DNA of 64,000 bases from Flavonifractor porci (GCF_037572415.1 NZ_JBBHLB010000005.1:1-64000), one strand, 5' to 3'; shown: positions 41,878-48,869, numbered from the stretch's first letter. Notes: generated by a model from the letters alone, not told the origin. Numbers and translations: made by a program.

Positions 41878-42672
41878 TTACACCTGGTTTCCAGACCGAA
41901 TAAAGACGCGAGGGCTATCTGGTTGTCGCTTGCGCGGTGGCCTGGTTCCTTTTCTCTCCTTTCTCACTGGCAAATAGTATTTGATATAGGTAAATACCCC
42001 GAACTCGTTCTCCACCGGCGGCGGCGAGCTGAGGATGATAGCGCCCGGCGGCGCCGCTACCGTGATGTTATCCTTGACGATTTCACTCTCCACTTTGGGC
42101 TTCTTCAGCCCGATGGAGGACGCCCAGGTCCGTGTGCCGCTTTCCGGCTTGCCGCACTCCCGTGGCTCCTTGGTCAGGTACTTGGCCAGGGCCTCGTAGC
42201 CCTCCCACAGATCCAACGTCTCCAGCTCCACCTCTCCGTAAGGCCACAGGGAGCGAAGCACCTCCAGGTCCGCCCCGGTGCCATTGAGGATCATGTGGTG
42301 GTGGAGCCGCCCACCTTCTGCGCTGAGTTGCTCGGTCACATAGATGTACTTGGTCTCCTGTTCCCTGGCTTTCCGGTGGGCCCGCAGCAGGCGGATCATC
42401 TTCTTGAGACGTTTCACTGCCTCCGGTCTGGACACCGGCAGGTGGTCGTCGTCGTAGGTAAAGACCAGATGGAGATCCCGGCGGGTAAAGTTGGCGGCCA
42501 GCTCCACCTCCAGCTTCTGCCACGATCGCTTCAGGTTCATCCGTTCCTGGGCGGCGGAGGAGATCTCCCGCAGGGCCTGCCGCTCTCGGTCAGAGCTGCG
42601 GGGCGTCGGGATAGTGTAGCAGCCCACGATCACCAGCCGCCCGGCGGTGATGGTCTTAATCCGTTTGGCCAT
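41878..42672 (-). CDS. HUH-type replication-initiator-like protein
   Basis: 264 aa; ATG overlaps the upstream stop. NFTRRDLHLVFTYDDDHLP, then EGGRLHHHMILNG (the HUH metal-binding motif) and WEGYEALAKYLTKEPRECGKPESGTRTWASSIGLKKP (Tyr-containing helix) form the usual motif order of rolling-circle Rep proteins. Catalytic Tyr is probably in YEALAKYLTK. In a dsDNA prophage it may come from a plasmid or filamentous-type element. Four-base overlap with the small gene upstream. Confidence 0.65.
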   Translation of the reverse strand: MAKRIKTITAGRLVIVGCYTIPTPRSSDRERQALREISSAAQERMNLKRSWQKLEVELAANFTRRDLHLVFTYDDDHLPVSRPEAVKRLKKMIRLLRAHRKAREQETKYIYVTEQLSAEGGRLHHHMILNGTGADLEVLRSLWPYGEVELETLDLWEGYEALAKYLTKEPRECGKPESGTRTWASSIGLKKPKVESEIVKDNITVAAPPGAIILSSPPPVENEFGVFTYIKYYLPVRKERKGTRPPRKRQPDSPRVFIRSGNQV

Positions 42673-42875
42673 CACCGCACCTCTTTAAAGCGGTTAATGT
42701 AGTGAGTCATCCAGACTTCCTTCGGCTGGCGCAGGGAGAGCATTCGATCCCGCACCAGCTTGTCCATCACCCGCCCGATGCTGGGCTGCCCGTCCATCTG
42801 GGCCAGCTTCTCCAAGTTGGCGGCTGTTTGGGCCGTGACCACCGCAGAGATTCGTCGCAAATTTTTTCGATTCAT
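42672..42875 (-). CDS. Small helical protein, possible replication accessory
   Basis: 67 aa from ATG 42875 (AAGGATTAG). RRISAVVTAQTAANLEKLAQMDGQPSIGRVMDKLVRDRMLSL looks like a ribbon-helix-helix or CopG-like fold, which suits a copy-control role for the HUH protein it precedes and overlaps. Family call tentative. Confidence 0.5.
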   Translation of the reverse strand: MNRKNLRRISAVVTAQTAANLEKLAQMDGQPSIGRVMDKLVRDRMLSLRQPKEVWMTHYINRFKEVR

Positions 42876-42910
42876 ACTAATCCTTCTTTCCTGTTTTTCT
42901 ATTTTCCCTC

Positions 42911-42939
42911 TTGACAAATGCGCATTAAATGCGTATAAT
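42911..42939 (+). promoter_or_regulatory. Consensus promoter of hicAB with palindromic operator
   Basis: TTGACA (42911-42916), 17-bp spacer, TATAAT (42934-42939). The spacer holds AATGCGCATT, a perfect palindrome, and a further AATGCG half-site. This is the natural place for HicB autorepression. Confidence 0.8.
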
Positions 42940-42961
42940 ATACTTGTAAGGAGGAGATACA

Positions 42962-43135
42962 ATGAAGCGCAGGGACTTAATAAAGCGCCTAAAAGCAAAT
43001 GGATGGTGGCTCCTCCGCTCAGGCAATAACCACGACATCTACACCAACGGCAAAGCGTCTGAACCTATCCCCCGGCACAACGAAGTCAAAGAACAGTTAG
43101 CAGCAGCCATCATCCGGCGGCAGGGGCTGAAATAA
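42962..43135 (+). CDS. hicA: HicA mRNA interferase toxin
   Basis: 57 aa, GGAGGAG before the ATG. MKRRDLIKRLKANGWWLLRSGNNHDIYTNG contains the conserved Gly and catalytic His (HDIY) of the double-stranded RNA-binding-like HicA fold; PIPRHNEVKEQLAAAIIRR is the usual C-terminus. HicA cleaves mRNA when not bound by HicB, encoded 35 bases downstream. Confidence 0.88.
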   Translation: MKRRDLIKRLKANGWWLLRSGNNHDIYTNGKASEPIPRHNEVKEQLAAAIIRRQGLK

Positions 43136-43170
43136 GCCCCTCGCCGCCACCAAAAAGGAGGTTTATATAG

Positions 43171-43560
43171 ATGAAGCAAGTTTATCCCGTGATCCTTCAT
43201 CCGGAGGCAGAGGGTGGATTTTCTGTGTCCGTACCAGACCTGAACATCGGCACTCAGGGAGAAACCGTAGCAGAATGTATTGACATGGCCCGGGACGCTA
43301 TTGGATTGTGGGGCATCTGTGAGCAGGATGCAGGACGGGCTATCCCTGAGCCGTCCGGGCTGTCCCCTGCCCATGCGGAGGGTGAACTGGTCACCCTGGT
43401 AGACATTGATTTTGACGCATACCGTCGGGCTCACGATATGCGAACGATCCGAAAAAACGTTACCATTCCCAGCTATCTGAACGATCTGGCCGAACGCGCC
43501 GGTGTCAACTTCTCCCAAGTCCTCCAGGATGGGCTGAAGCAGCGCCTTGGCGTACAGTAA
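43171..43560 (+). CDS. hicB: HicB antitoxin
   Basis: 129 aa, AAAGGAGG before the ATG. The N-terminal partial RNase H fold (YPVILHPEAEGGFSVSVPDLNIGTQGETVAECIDMARDAIGLW) blocks HicA. The C-terminal RTIRKNVTIPSYLNDLAERAGVNFSQVLQDGLKQRL is a ribbon-helix-helix DNA-binding domain for the palindrome in the promoter. It helps keep the prophage stable. Confidence 0.88.
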   Translation: MKQVYPVILHPEAEGGFSVSVPDLNIGTQGETVAECIDMARDAIGLWGICEQDAGRAIPEPSGLSPAHAEGELVTLVDIDFDAYRRAHDMRTIRKNVTIPSYLNDLAERAGVNFSQVLQDGLKQRLGVQ

Positions 43561-43574
43561 CCAAAGATTAGGCC

Positions 43575-43608
43575 CAGGCCGCCCTTATACAGGGCGGCCT
43601 TATTTTTT
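43575..43608 (+). terminator. Terminator of hicAB
   Basis: AGGCCGCCCT and inverse around a short loop, followed by TATTTTTT. It lies 15 bases after the hicB stop. Confidence 0.8.
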
Positions 43609-43626
43609 GATATTTCCCAATAGCTT

Positions 43627-43762
43627 CGGCTCTCTGCCGGACGCCCCACTTCTCCTACCACTACCCCGCGTAGGAACGCAGACCTTCGGATCAGCAGGGC
43701 CCCCGGCCAAAAAGAAAGAGCGAGGTCCGGGTGAGTGAGCGCTCTCACCCGGCAGAGAGCCG
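43627..43762. other. Structured palindromic intergenic region
   Basis: CGGCTCTCTGCCGG (43627-43640) and its exact inverse (43749-43762) enclose ~108 bp. That contains further inverted pairs: GACCT/AGGTC at 43681-43685/43732-43736 and GGGTGAG/CTCACCC near 43729-43750. No reading frame is supported. It could be a folded RNA, a bidirectional terminator for the convergent genes, or a DNA replication structure. Confidence 0.45.
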
Positions 43763-43770
43763 GAACACCG

Positions 43771-43998
43771 TCACCGCCTGGAGAGCGCCAAAAAATAGGA
43801 CCACTTTCTGTCCTTGAGTGTCTTGCACCGGCGGTTGCCACAGTTATACAAAACGCCCACCCTTCCAGGCCCCTCCACGTCAAAACTCTTCCCTACGCAT
43901 CTTTTAGTCGGCTCCCGGCATGTATGGCAGTCCGGAGACATCAGGAAGTCTTCCTCTGTCAAATCCACGATGTTTTTCTCATCCATCCGCTTCATCAC
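43771..43998 (-). CDS. Small cysteine-rich phage protein
   Basis: 75 aa; GTG or ATG start. SPDCHTCREPTKRCVGKSFD and VLYNCGNRRCKTLKDRKW hold CxxC and CxxxxC pairs of a zinc-binding fold. It overlaps the upstream gene by 20 bases. Small zinc proteins are common in the early region of phages; role unknown. Confidence 0.5.
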   Translation of the reverse strand: MMKRMDEKNIVDLTEEDFLMSPDCHTCREPTKRCVGKSFDVEGPGRVGVLYNCGNRRCKTLKDRKWSYFLALSRR

Positions 43999-44173
43999 AG
44001 ATACTGTCCAACAGTTTCAGAGCTTCCTGTAATCCACACAAGAACTGAAACAAATCCCGGGCATCATCATTGGAAAAGTCATCGTCCTGGGCTGCTTCCG
44101 CATCCTGATATTCGTCAGCCGCCTCATCGATGCGCTCTTGCAGCTTCACCCGATAGTCACTTAATCTGTCCAA
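43979..44173 (-). CDS. Small acidic helical phage protein
   Basis: 64 aa from a TTG start, coiled-coil-like (VKLQERIDEAADEYQDAEAAQDDDFSND). It overlaps both neighbours by 17-20 bases. No family recognised. Confidence 0.45.
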   Translation of the reverse strand: MDRLSDYRVKLQERIDEAADEYQDAEAAQDDDFSNDDARDLFQFLCGLQEALKLLDSICDEADG

Positions 44174-44573
44174 GCGTAGCCCCCGCTTCCCGTTTCATTT
44201 CTGCCAACATGGCCAACTGGTCCTCCAAATAGTGGACCTCCATTCCGGTGACCTTGGACGCCTTCTGACGGAGTTTCTCAAAAGCATACTCCTCATCCAC
44301 CTCGGTCCGCATTCGCTCCAGCTCATCGGTGTTCTCCTGGAGGGCTGCAAAAAACTTCTGCATTCCCTTCGGTCCATATCCGTAAGCGTCCGAGATGGAG
44401 CACACCATCAGCCACATGGCCCGCTGGGTGTGGGCATCGGCCTCTGCCTGCACGGTGGCATCCCTGGCGGCCTTTTCAAGCCCAGCCCGGATGGCCGCCT
44501 GCCGGGTCAGCACCTGAGCGTAGTTCACGCCATGGGGCTTGCCTCCCCTGCCCAGTTTTCTGTTTTTACCCAT
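44157..44573 (-). CDS. Phage early protein, unrecognised
   Basis: 138 aa, GGAGGAAAC before the ATG. Helical with MWLMVCSISDAYGYGPKGMQKFFAALQENTDELERMRTEVDEEYAFEKLRQKASKV. Proteins of this look are common in Clostridia phage early regions, but I cannot name a family. Overlaps the upstream gene by eight bases. Confidence 0.55.
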   Translation of the reverse strand: MGKNRKLGRGGKPHGVNYAQVLTRQAAIRAGLEKAARDATVQAEADAHTQRAMWLMVCSISDAYGYGPKGMQKFFAALQENTDELERMRTEVDEEYAFEKLRQKASKVTGMEVHYLEDQLAMLAEMKREAGATLGQIK

Positions 44574-44928
44574 GGGTAGTTTCCTCCATCATTTGATCAT
44601 ATTTGCCAAGGCACTTATCGGCAGCCTTCCAATACCGCCTTTGCTCCTTTGACGCCTGTAGCATGATACTCTCCAGATTTGCCCCCTTTTTGCAAACCTC
44701 TCTCGGGATCGAGGAGATAGGAAGTCCCTTATATGGAGACAAAATCGAAGAATACTCCGCCAATGCCTTGGAATATCGCTCCCCTGCTGAATGTGCCTTG
44801 TCATTAAATTGCTGATAGCGGCGGAACATAACATCAGGTCCAAAGTGCCTTAGTTCATATTTCAGCTCAAAGGCGTGCTTTTTGATCCACCAGATAAGCT
44901 CCTCCTTGGTGGCATCTTCCAATTTCAT
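44566..44928 (-). CDS. Phage early protein, unrecognised
   Basis: 120 aa from ATG 44928, which overlaps the ParA-PcfJ stop by four bases. LEDATKEELIWWIKKHAFELKYELRHFGPDVMFRRYQQF and later basic helices. No family recognised; translational coupling to the ParA-PcfJ gene suggests a shared role. Confidence 0.5.
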   Translation of the reverse strand: MKLEDATKEELIWWIKKHAFELKYELRHFGPDVMFRRYQQFNDKAHSAGERYSKALAEYSSILSPYKGLPISSIPREVCKKGANLESIMLQASKEQRRYWKAADKCLGKYDQMMEETTHG

Positions 44929-46001
44929 GCGGCTCCAACCCCCTGCTTTTTTCTCACCGCCCTCTGGGGCAGCTTTGGCGTGCCGTCCTCGTTCCGTTTG
45001 CTCCCCGCCCGCAGCCACCGCAGCCAGGTGTCCAGGAACTCCTTGTGGACCTCCCGGGGCTTGGGGCTCCCAGGCAGGGTGTCATTGTGGTAGCCGTGAA
45101 TCTGCTGGATCTGATTCCCGTTCATCTCAATGGTAACGTAGGGAACCCCAGCTGCTTCGGAGCGCCGCAGGAACAGAATGGTGAGCACCCCTCTGATATG
45201 CCGCTCGGCATATCCGCCCACGCAGTGATCCAGCGCCTTACCCTCCCGCTTGATGGCCTGGGCCGTCAACGGGAAGATAATCCGCAGGCCGTCCAGTTCG
45301 AACTCATACTTCTCTTTCCGGCTCTTTCCGTCTGCTGCCACCCTCTTACCTTGTGGCTCCGTGTATCGGGCCGCCAGCTCCGCAGTAAGTTTATCGTGAG
45401 CAGTGTACAATTGCTCTGGCCACAGCACCTTGCTGTGCTCCATGCAGTAGCCCAACTGATAGGCCGCGTCGATATAGTCCCGGTACACCTCAAATAGGGT
45501 GGCATAATATTCCTCCAGGTCAGCCACACCTGTGGAGGAACAGGCATCGGACAGCACCGGGATGATGACGGCGTCGCTGGCCAGGATGGCTGACACGCAG
45601 GCAGCCGACAGGTTGGGCGGGCAGTCAATGACCATCACGTCATAGGCCCCATCCTCCTCCAAGGCATCCCGCATATTCATCACCGCGCTGTATGTGTGTG
45701 CCCCCTTATCCGCTTCCAGGTCCAACGCCCACAGGTCAGCCGATGCCGGCAGCACATCCAGGCCGGGCACATCGGTCTGCTCCACCAGTTCGTCATAGCA
45801 GATACTCAGCCCCCGCAGCAGGGCGCCCAAGCCAGCATACTCACCGGGGGGCAGCAGGATCTGAGTGGCGTTTGCCTGCCCATCGGCATCCACCAACAGC
45901 ACCCGCAGCCGGCAGCTGGTGGCTAGCACATAAGCCAGATTGACGGCGGTGGTGGTCTTGCCCACCCCGCCCTTTCGATTGACAATGGCGAAGGTTTTCA
46001 T
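44925..46001 (-). CDS. ParA-like ATPase fused to a PcfJ-like domain
   Basis: 358 aa from ATG 46001. Residues 1-165 are a ParA/Soj ATPase: KGGVGKTT (9-16, deviant Walker A), LVDADGQ (Walker A', Asp38), VMVIDCPPN (125-130, Walker B). It stops at DACSSTGVADLEE, so the usual ParA C-terminal third is missing. From about 168, VYRDYIDAAYQLGY, the VLWPEQLYTAHDKLTAEL helix, ALDHCVGGYAERH and YVTIEMNGNQIQQIHGYHN are the C-terminal domain of PcfJ-type plasmid/ICE proteins. The join is in frame. The start codon lies in an 18-bp sequence repeated at 48536-48553. Possible partition or replication role; the chimera could be inactive as a ParA. Confidence 0.75.
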   Translation of the reverse strand: MKTFAIVNRKGGVGKTTTAVNLAYVLATSCRLRVLLVDADGQANATQILLPPGEYAGLGALLRGLSICYDELVEQTDVPGLDVLPASADLWALDLEADKGAHTYSAVMNMRDALEEDGAYDVMVIDCPPNLSAACVSAILASDAVIIPVLSDACSSTGVADLEEYYATLFEVYRDYIDAAYQLGYCMEHSKVLWPEQLYTAHDKLTAELAARYTEPQGKRVAADGKSRKEKYEFELDGLRIIFPLTAQAIKREGKALDHCVGGYAERHIRGVLTILFLRRSEAAGVPYVTIEMNGNQIQQIHGYHNDTLPGSPKPREVHKEFLDTWLRWLRAGSKRNEDGTPKLPQRAVRKKQGVGAA

Positions 46002-46014
46002 GCACGAAACACTC

Positions 46015-46215
46015 CTATCTTTCGTTGATCGGGAAACACTCCCGGATAATTTCACTTCCTACGGAAGCCTCGGCCATATAGGACCGCCGGGCCGGATGGA
46101 TATAGACAATCCGGCCGGTTACCGAGCGCAGCTTGCGCATTTTGTTGGCCCGCTCGCCGCTGAGTTCATGCTCAAAGGCCGACGGGGTCCAGGTGATCTT
46201 CTCGCCTATCCTCAT
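46015..46215 (-). CDS. Small phage protein, unrecognised
   Basis: 66 aa. MRIGEKITWTPSAFEHELSGERANKMRKLRSVTGRIVYIHPARRSYMAEA is a small beta-barrel-like protein that resembles uncharacterised early phage proteins. It ends 13 bases before the ParA-PcfJ start and overlaps the upstream gene. Confidence 0.5.
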   Translation of the reverse strand: MRIGEKITWTPSAFEHELSGERANKMRKLRSVTGRIVYIHPARRSYMAEASVGSEIIRECFPINER

Positions 46216-46360
46216 GCGTTTCTTCCTCCAGAGCCTGGACCGCCAGAGTCAGCGCCTGGGCCACCTGCAGGTGATCCGCCGGGAAGCTGCTGGCCCGTGC
46301 CAGGGCCTCCCGGCGCAGGATCTCCAGCCGCAGCAGCTGGGCCGCTCTGGCGTTGTCCAT
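46172..46360 (-). CDS. Small helical protein encoded over the helicase 3' end
   Basis: 62 aa from ATG 46360. NARAAQLLRLEILRREALARASSFPADHLQVAQALTLAVQALEEE is a clean amphipathic helical protein with normal codon use and an AAAGGAG site. About 149 bases overlap the 3' end of the helicase gene in another frame. Here the helicase frame reads as a Gly/Pro/Ala-rich tail, so this gene probably came first and the helicase frame ran on through it. Confidence 0.5.
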   Translation of the reverse strand: MDNARAAQLLRLEILRREALARASSFPADHLQVAQALTLAVQALEEETHEDRREDHLDPVGL

Positions 46361-47684
46361 GCTGGTCTCCTTTCTCACGGAACGGATCCTCCTCTGTCTC
46401 CGGCAGTTCCAGGAACTGCTGGGGCATACTCAAAGCCCACCCATACGCCTTGTTTGGGTTTCCCGTTCCAGACTTATAGAAGCGCTTACTGCTAGCCTCA
46501 AAATTCAATCCGATGCTGCGGCCCCGCTCCCCAAAAAATCGATTCTTCAGGATGGTCAGCACACAATCCTGCTGCCGGTCCGGCCTGGATTCCTTCTCCA
46601 GCGCATACACGTTGTCGGCCAGGTTGGTCACATCTCCGATGCCGGACACATCGTCCGAGTCGTCGATCCTGTCAGTCTTGCGGGGATGCGCCACCAGATG
46701 GACGTGGACTCCGTTGTCATGGGCAAAGGCGGCCAGCTCCGCCACAAACTCCGACTGCGCCCGGTAGAAGTCCCGGTCATTGCCCCGGAACCGTGCGGTC
46801 ATCAGGTTGTCCACCAGATAGACTTTGGCGCCGTAGCGCCGGTGGGCGTACCGGAACACCCGCAGAATATTGGCTGCATCATGGTAGGTGCTAGTTCCGA
46901 TATCGTACAGAAGGAAGCGCCCCCTCCACCAGTCGTCGATCAGCCCCTGGACGAAGGGCGTTGGGGATGCGATTTCCCGCCCGCTCATCCGGTCCGTGGT
47001 CTTGGATATGTACTGGGGCCCCGCCGCCTGGAGGGAGGCCCAATACTTGAACTTCCAGGCCGGCAACTCTCCAGAGTAGGCGCATACCGGCTGACCCTGG
47101 TCGATGGCCTCCAGTAGAAATTGGTCCAGCAGCGTGCTCTTTCCCTCGCCGCGCTTGCCGGTCCACACGGACAGCTCGCCCATGATGGCCCCGCCGGTTG
47201 CCCTGTCCAGGTTTGGGATGCCGTAGAGCACCTTGTCCAGCCGTGTCACGTCCGGCTGCCTGACGTCGGCCAGGTCCAGAAGACCGTAGGCTGGGACCTC
47301 CACCGTGTCCAGCAGCATCTGGTCCACGGCCTTCAGACCGTAGGTGTCCCGCAGCGCCCGCACCGACGAACACCGCCGAAAGCCCTTGTCCTCCACTGCC
47401 AGCAGGATCACGTTGGGCAGTCGGTGGCGCAGTTCCCGCACCATGTTCTCCCGCTTCTGGGGGTCGGCACACACCACCAGCACGTAGCAGAACTTCAGGA
47501 AGAATCCCTCGTACCGGCCGATCTGTTCCCAGCCGCCCAGGGTGCGCAGGCACCCGGCGTTGATCTGGACGGCCAGCACGTCCTCGGCGTCGGCGCAGAA
47601 CCAGAACCCGGTGGGAAGGCTGGGGTCGAGAAAGGCGGGATCGTAAAGCAGCACCTCCCCGATACCGCTCTCCTCACTCCACAT
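46212..47684 (-). CDS. DnaB-like replicative helicase
   Basis: 490 aa from ATG 47684 (GGGAGGTGG). The N-terminal ~180 residues include a TOPRIM-like part (FWFCADAEDVLAVQINAGCLRTLGG). The RecA-like core has GKRGEGKST (Walker A), a VYLVDNLMTARF strand (Walker B) and HLVAHPRKTD. Unwinds phage DNA. The last ~50 residues are low-complexity and overlap the next gene. It overlaps the replication initiator gene by eleven bases. Confidence 0.75.
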   Translation of the reverse strand: MWSEESGIGEVLLYDPAFLDPSLPTGFWFCADAEDVLAVQINAGCLRTLGGWEQIGRYEGFFLKFCYVLVVCADPQKRENMVRELRHRLPNVILLAVEDKGFRRCSSVRALRDTYGLKAVDQMLLDTVEVPAYGLLDLADVRQPDVTRLDKVLYGIPNLDRATGGAIMGELSVWTGKRGEGKSTLLDQFLLEAIDQGQPVCAYSGELPAWKFKYWASLQAAGPQYISKTTDRMSGREIASPTPFVQGLIDDWWRGRFLLYDIGTSTYHDAANILRVFRYAHRRYGAKVYLVDNLMTARFRGNDRDFYRAQSEFVAELAAFAHDNGVHVHLVAHPRKTDRIDDSDDVSGIGDVTNLADNVYALEKESRPDRQQDCVLTILKNRFFGERGRSIGLNFEASSKRFYKSGTGNPNKAYGWALSMPQQFLELPETEEDPFREKGDQHGQRQSGPAAAAGDPAPGGPGTGQQLPGGSPAGGPGADSGGPGSGGRNA

Positions 47685-48486
47685 GGCGTTCCACCTCCCT
47701 CCTGGCCGCTGGGGCTTGTCCTCCCCGCAAGGGGAACACACCCTTCCAGCTGTTGGTCACGGACTCCCGGACGATCTGGAGCTTCAGCTCCCGGGAGCCG
47801 TCCGCCAGCTTGTCCAGTTTGTTGAGCAGGGTGGAGATAGCTCTGGGGGAGTCCACCGCCTTCTTGGCGGAGCGCACCTCCATCAGGTCATCCAGGGCCT
47901 GGGCCAGTTCCTGATCCTCTCCGGTATATGCGTGGAGCATGGCCTGGACCGTCTGCTTGTCGCCTTTCAGGGGCCTCCGCTCCCCCTTGGGGGGTAAGGG
48001 GGGATAATATAACTGGTCAGTAACTGTTTCCTTATTACATTTCCCCGTTTGGTGAAATGGCTGTCCTGGTTTGGTGAAATCCATTTCACCATCAGGTGAA
48101 ATGGGAAGCGGGGGCCCCTTATCGTCAGAATCGCCCATATCACCATCCGGTGAAGTGGGACAAACAAGGAGCCCATAGGCCTCCAGCACCGGGTCTGTCA
48201 GGGCGTACCACACAGTCCGGTCCGTCTTGTCTTGGCTGAAATTCCCGGTGAGCAGCGCCCCGTCCTCCTTCAGCTTGGCCACGATCCGCTCCACCTGCCG
48301 CCGGGTCCAGAAGGGGAACAGCTTGGTCAGGGCGTCCAGGGTGTTGTAGGTCCAGGTACGGCCCTCATGGAAGTGCCGCCCATTGGCCTGATTCTTGGCC
48401 ACCCAGAAGGCCATGGCATGGAGGAAGATTGCCCCGTTGACACCGTGGCGCTGGGCCAGTTCGGCATTGAAATGGTACTCAGTCAA
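47674..48486 (-). CDS. Phage replication initiator (DnaD/O-like)
   Basis: 270 aa from a TTG with AAGGGGGTGG upstream. The N-terminal winged helix (NGAIFLHAMAFWVAKN, FWTRRQVERIVAKLKEDGALL) binds DNA and the C-terminal helical part would recruit the helicase. The central linker is encoded by repeated GGTGAAAT motifs, which in DNA form iterons. Origin-in-initiator is a common phage arrangement. Its upstream region holds the candidate small RNA. Confidence 0.75.
   Translation of the reverse strand: MTEYHFNAELAQRHGVNGAIFLHAMAFWVAKNQANGRHFHEGRTWTYNTLDALTKLFPFWTRRQVERIVAKLKEDGALLTGNFSQDKTDRTVWYALTDPVLEAYGLLVCPTSPDGDMGDSDDKGPPLPISPDGEMDFTKPGQPFHQTGKCNKETVTDQLYYPPLPPKGERRPLKGDKQTVQAMLHAYTGEDQELAQALDDLMEVRSAKKAVDSPRAISTLLNKLDKLADGSRELKLQIVRESVTNSWKGVFPLRGGQAPAARREVERHVE
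48000..48160. repeat. Iterons of a putative replication origin inside the initiator gene
   Basis: GGTGAAAT occurs at 48051, 48073 and 48095 on the plus strand, exactly 22 bp apart. Inverted copies lie at 48083-48090 and 48137-48144 (one mismatch) and a further forward copy at 48149 (one mismatch). An AT-rich run (about 48003-48042) lies beside them, as a melting region would. The exact spacing and mixed orientation suggest initiator-binding sites. Confidence 0.65.
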
Positions 48487-48500
48487 ACTTCCCCACCCCC

Positions 48501-48529
48501 TTGTAAAATCCGGCCATTTGTGGTATTAT
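48501..48529 (+). promoter_or_regulatory. Promoter of candidate small RNA
   Basis: TTGTAA (48501-48506), 17-bp spacer, TATTAT (48524-48529) with an extended TG just before the -10 box. Start of transcription is expected at about 48536. It reads on the plus strand, against the replication genes. Confidence 0.6.
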
Positions 48530-48535
48530 AATAGT

Positions 48536-48604
48536 GGTTTTCATGCACGAAACCATTGTTTGGCCTCTCTGTCTGCGCCCACAGACAGGGGGGCCTCTCT
48601 TTTT
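48536..48604 (+). ncRNA. Candidate 69-nt antisense small RNA targeting ParA-PcfJ start
   Basis: It sits between a promoter at 48501-48529 and a terminator hairpin at 48562-48595 (14 pairs, two of them G-U) followed by TCTCTTTTT. The first 18 nt (48536-48553) are identical to 45993-46010, which spans the start codon and part of the 5' leader of the ParA-PcfJ gene on the opposite strand, so the RNA would pair perfectly with that mRNA. The first 19 nt can also fold as a GGUUUU/GAAACC stem with a 7-nt loop that exposes the anti-AUG. A DNA-binding site shared by two loci is the main alternative. Confidence 0.5.
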
Positions 48605-48618
48605 GCCTGTTCTGCATC

Positions 48619-48852
48619 TCAAACCACCTTCTGCCCTGGCACATAGGTAAAACGGCGGTATGTAGGCTCGGCCTTCGGCTGCACATGGACCCGACATTTC
48701 GCCAGATGAGCCTCAACATCCCGCTCATCAAACCGGACAATATGGGGACTGGGCCGGAAATAGGGCAGGTCTCCCGTCTGCATCAGCCGGTCCACCGTGC
48801 GGATGCTGCACCCCAGGCGCTGGGCCACCTCCTGCTTGGTCAGTAACGTCAT
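48619..48852 (-). CDS. Excisionase-like helix-turn-helix protein
   Basis: 77 aa from ATG 48852 (AAAGGAGTG). TLLTKQEVAQRLGCSIRTVDRLMQTGDLPYFRPSPHIVRFDERDVEAHLA is the MerR/excisionase winged-helix. Could act as an early regulator or excisionase. It overlaps nothing downstream but is close to the small RNA locus. Confidence 0.65.
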   Translation of the reverse strand: MTLLTKQEVAQRLGCSIRTVDRLMQTGDLPYFRPSPHIVRFDERDVEAHLAKCRVHVQPKAEPTYRRFTYVPGQKVV

Positions 48853-48869
48853 GTCAATCACTCCTTTTG

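Noticed and set aside
48000..48160. CRISPR-like array
   Set aside because: Repeats are 8 bp, in both orientations and inside a coding frame; spacing and size fit iterons, not CRISPR.
48479..48544. Minus-strand 21-codon ORF beginning MKTTIIIPQMAG at the repeated 18-bp site
   Set aside because: It shares only MKT with ParA, has no ribosome site and overlaps the predicted small RNA promoter; more likely non-coding.
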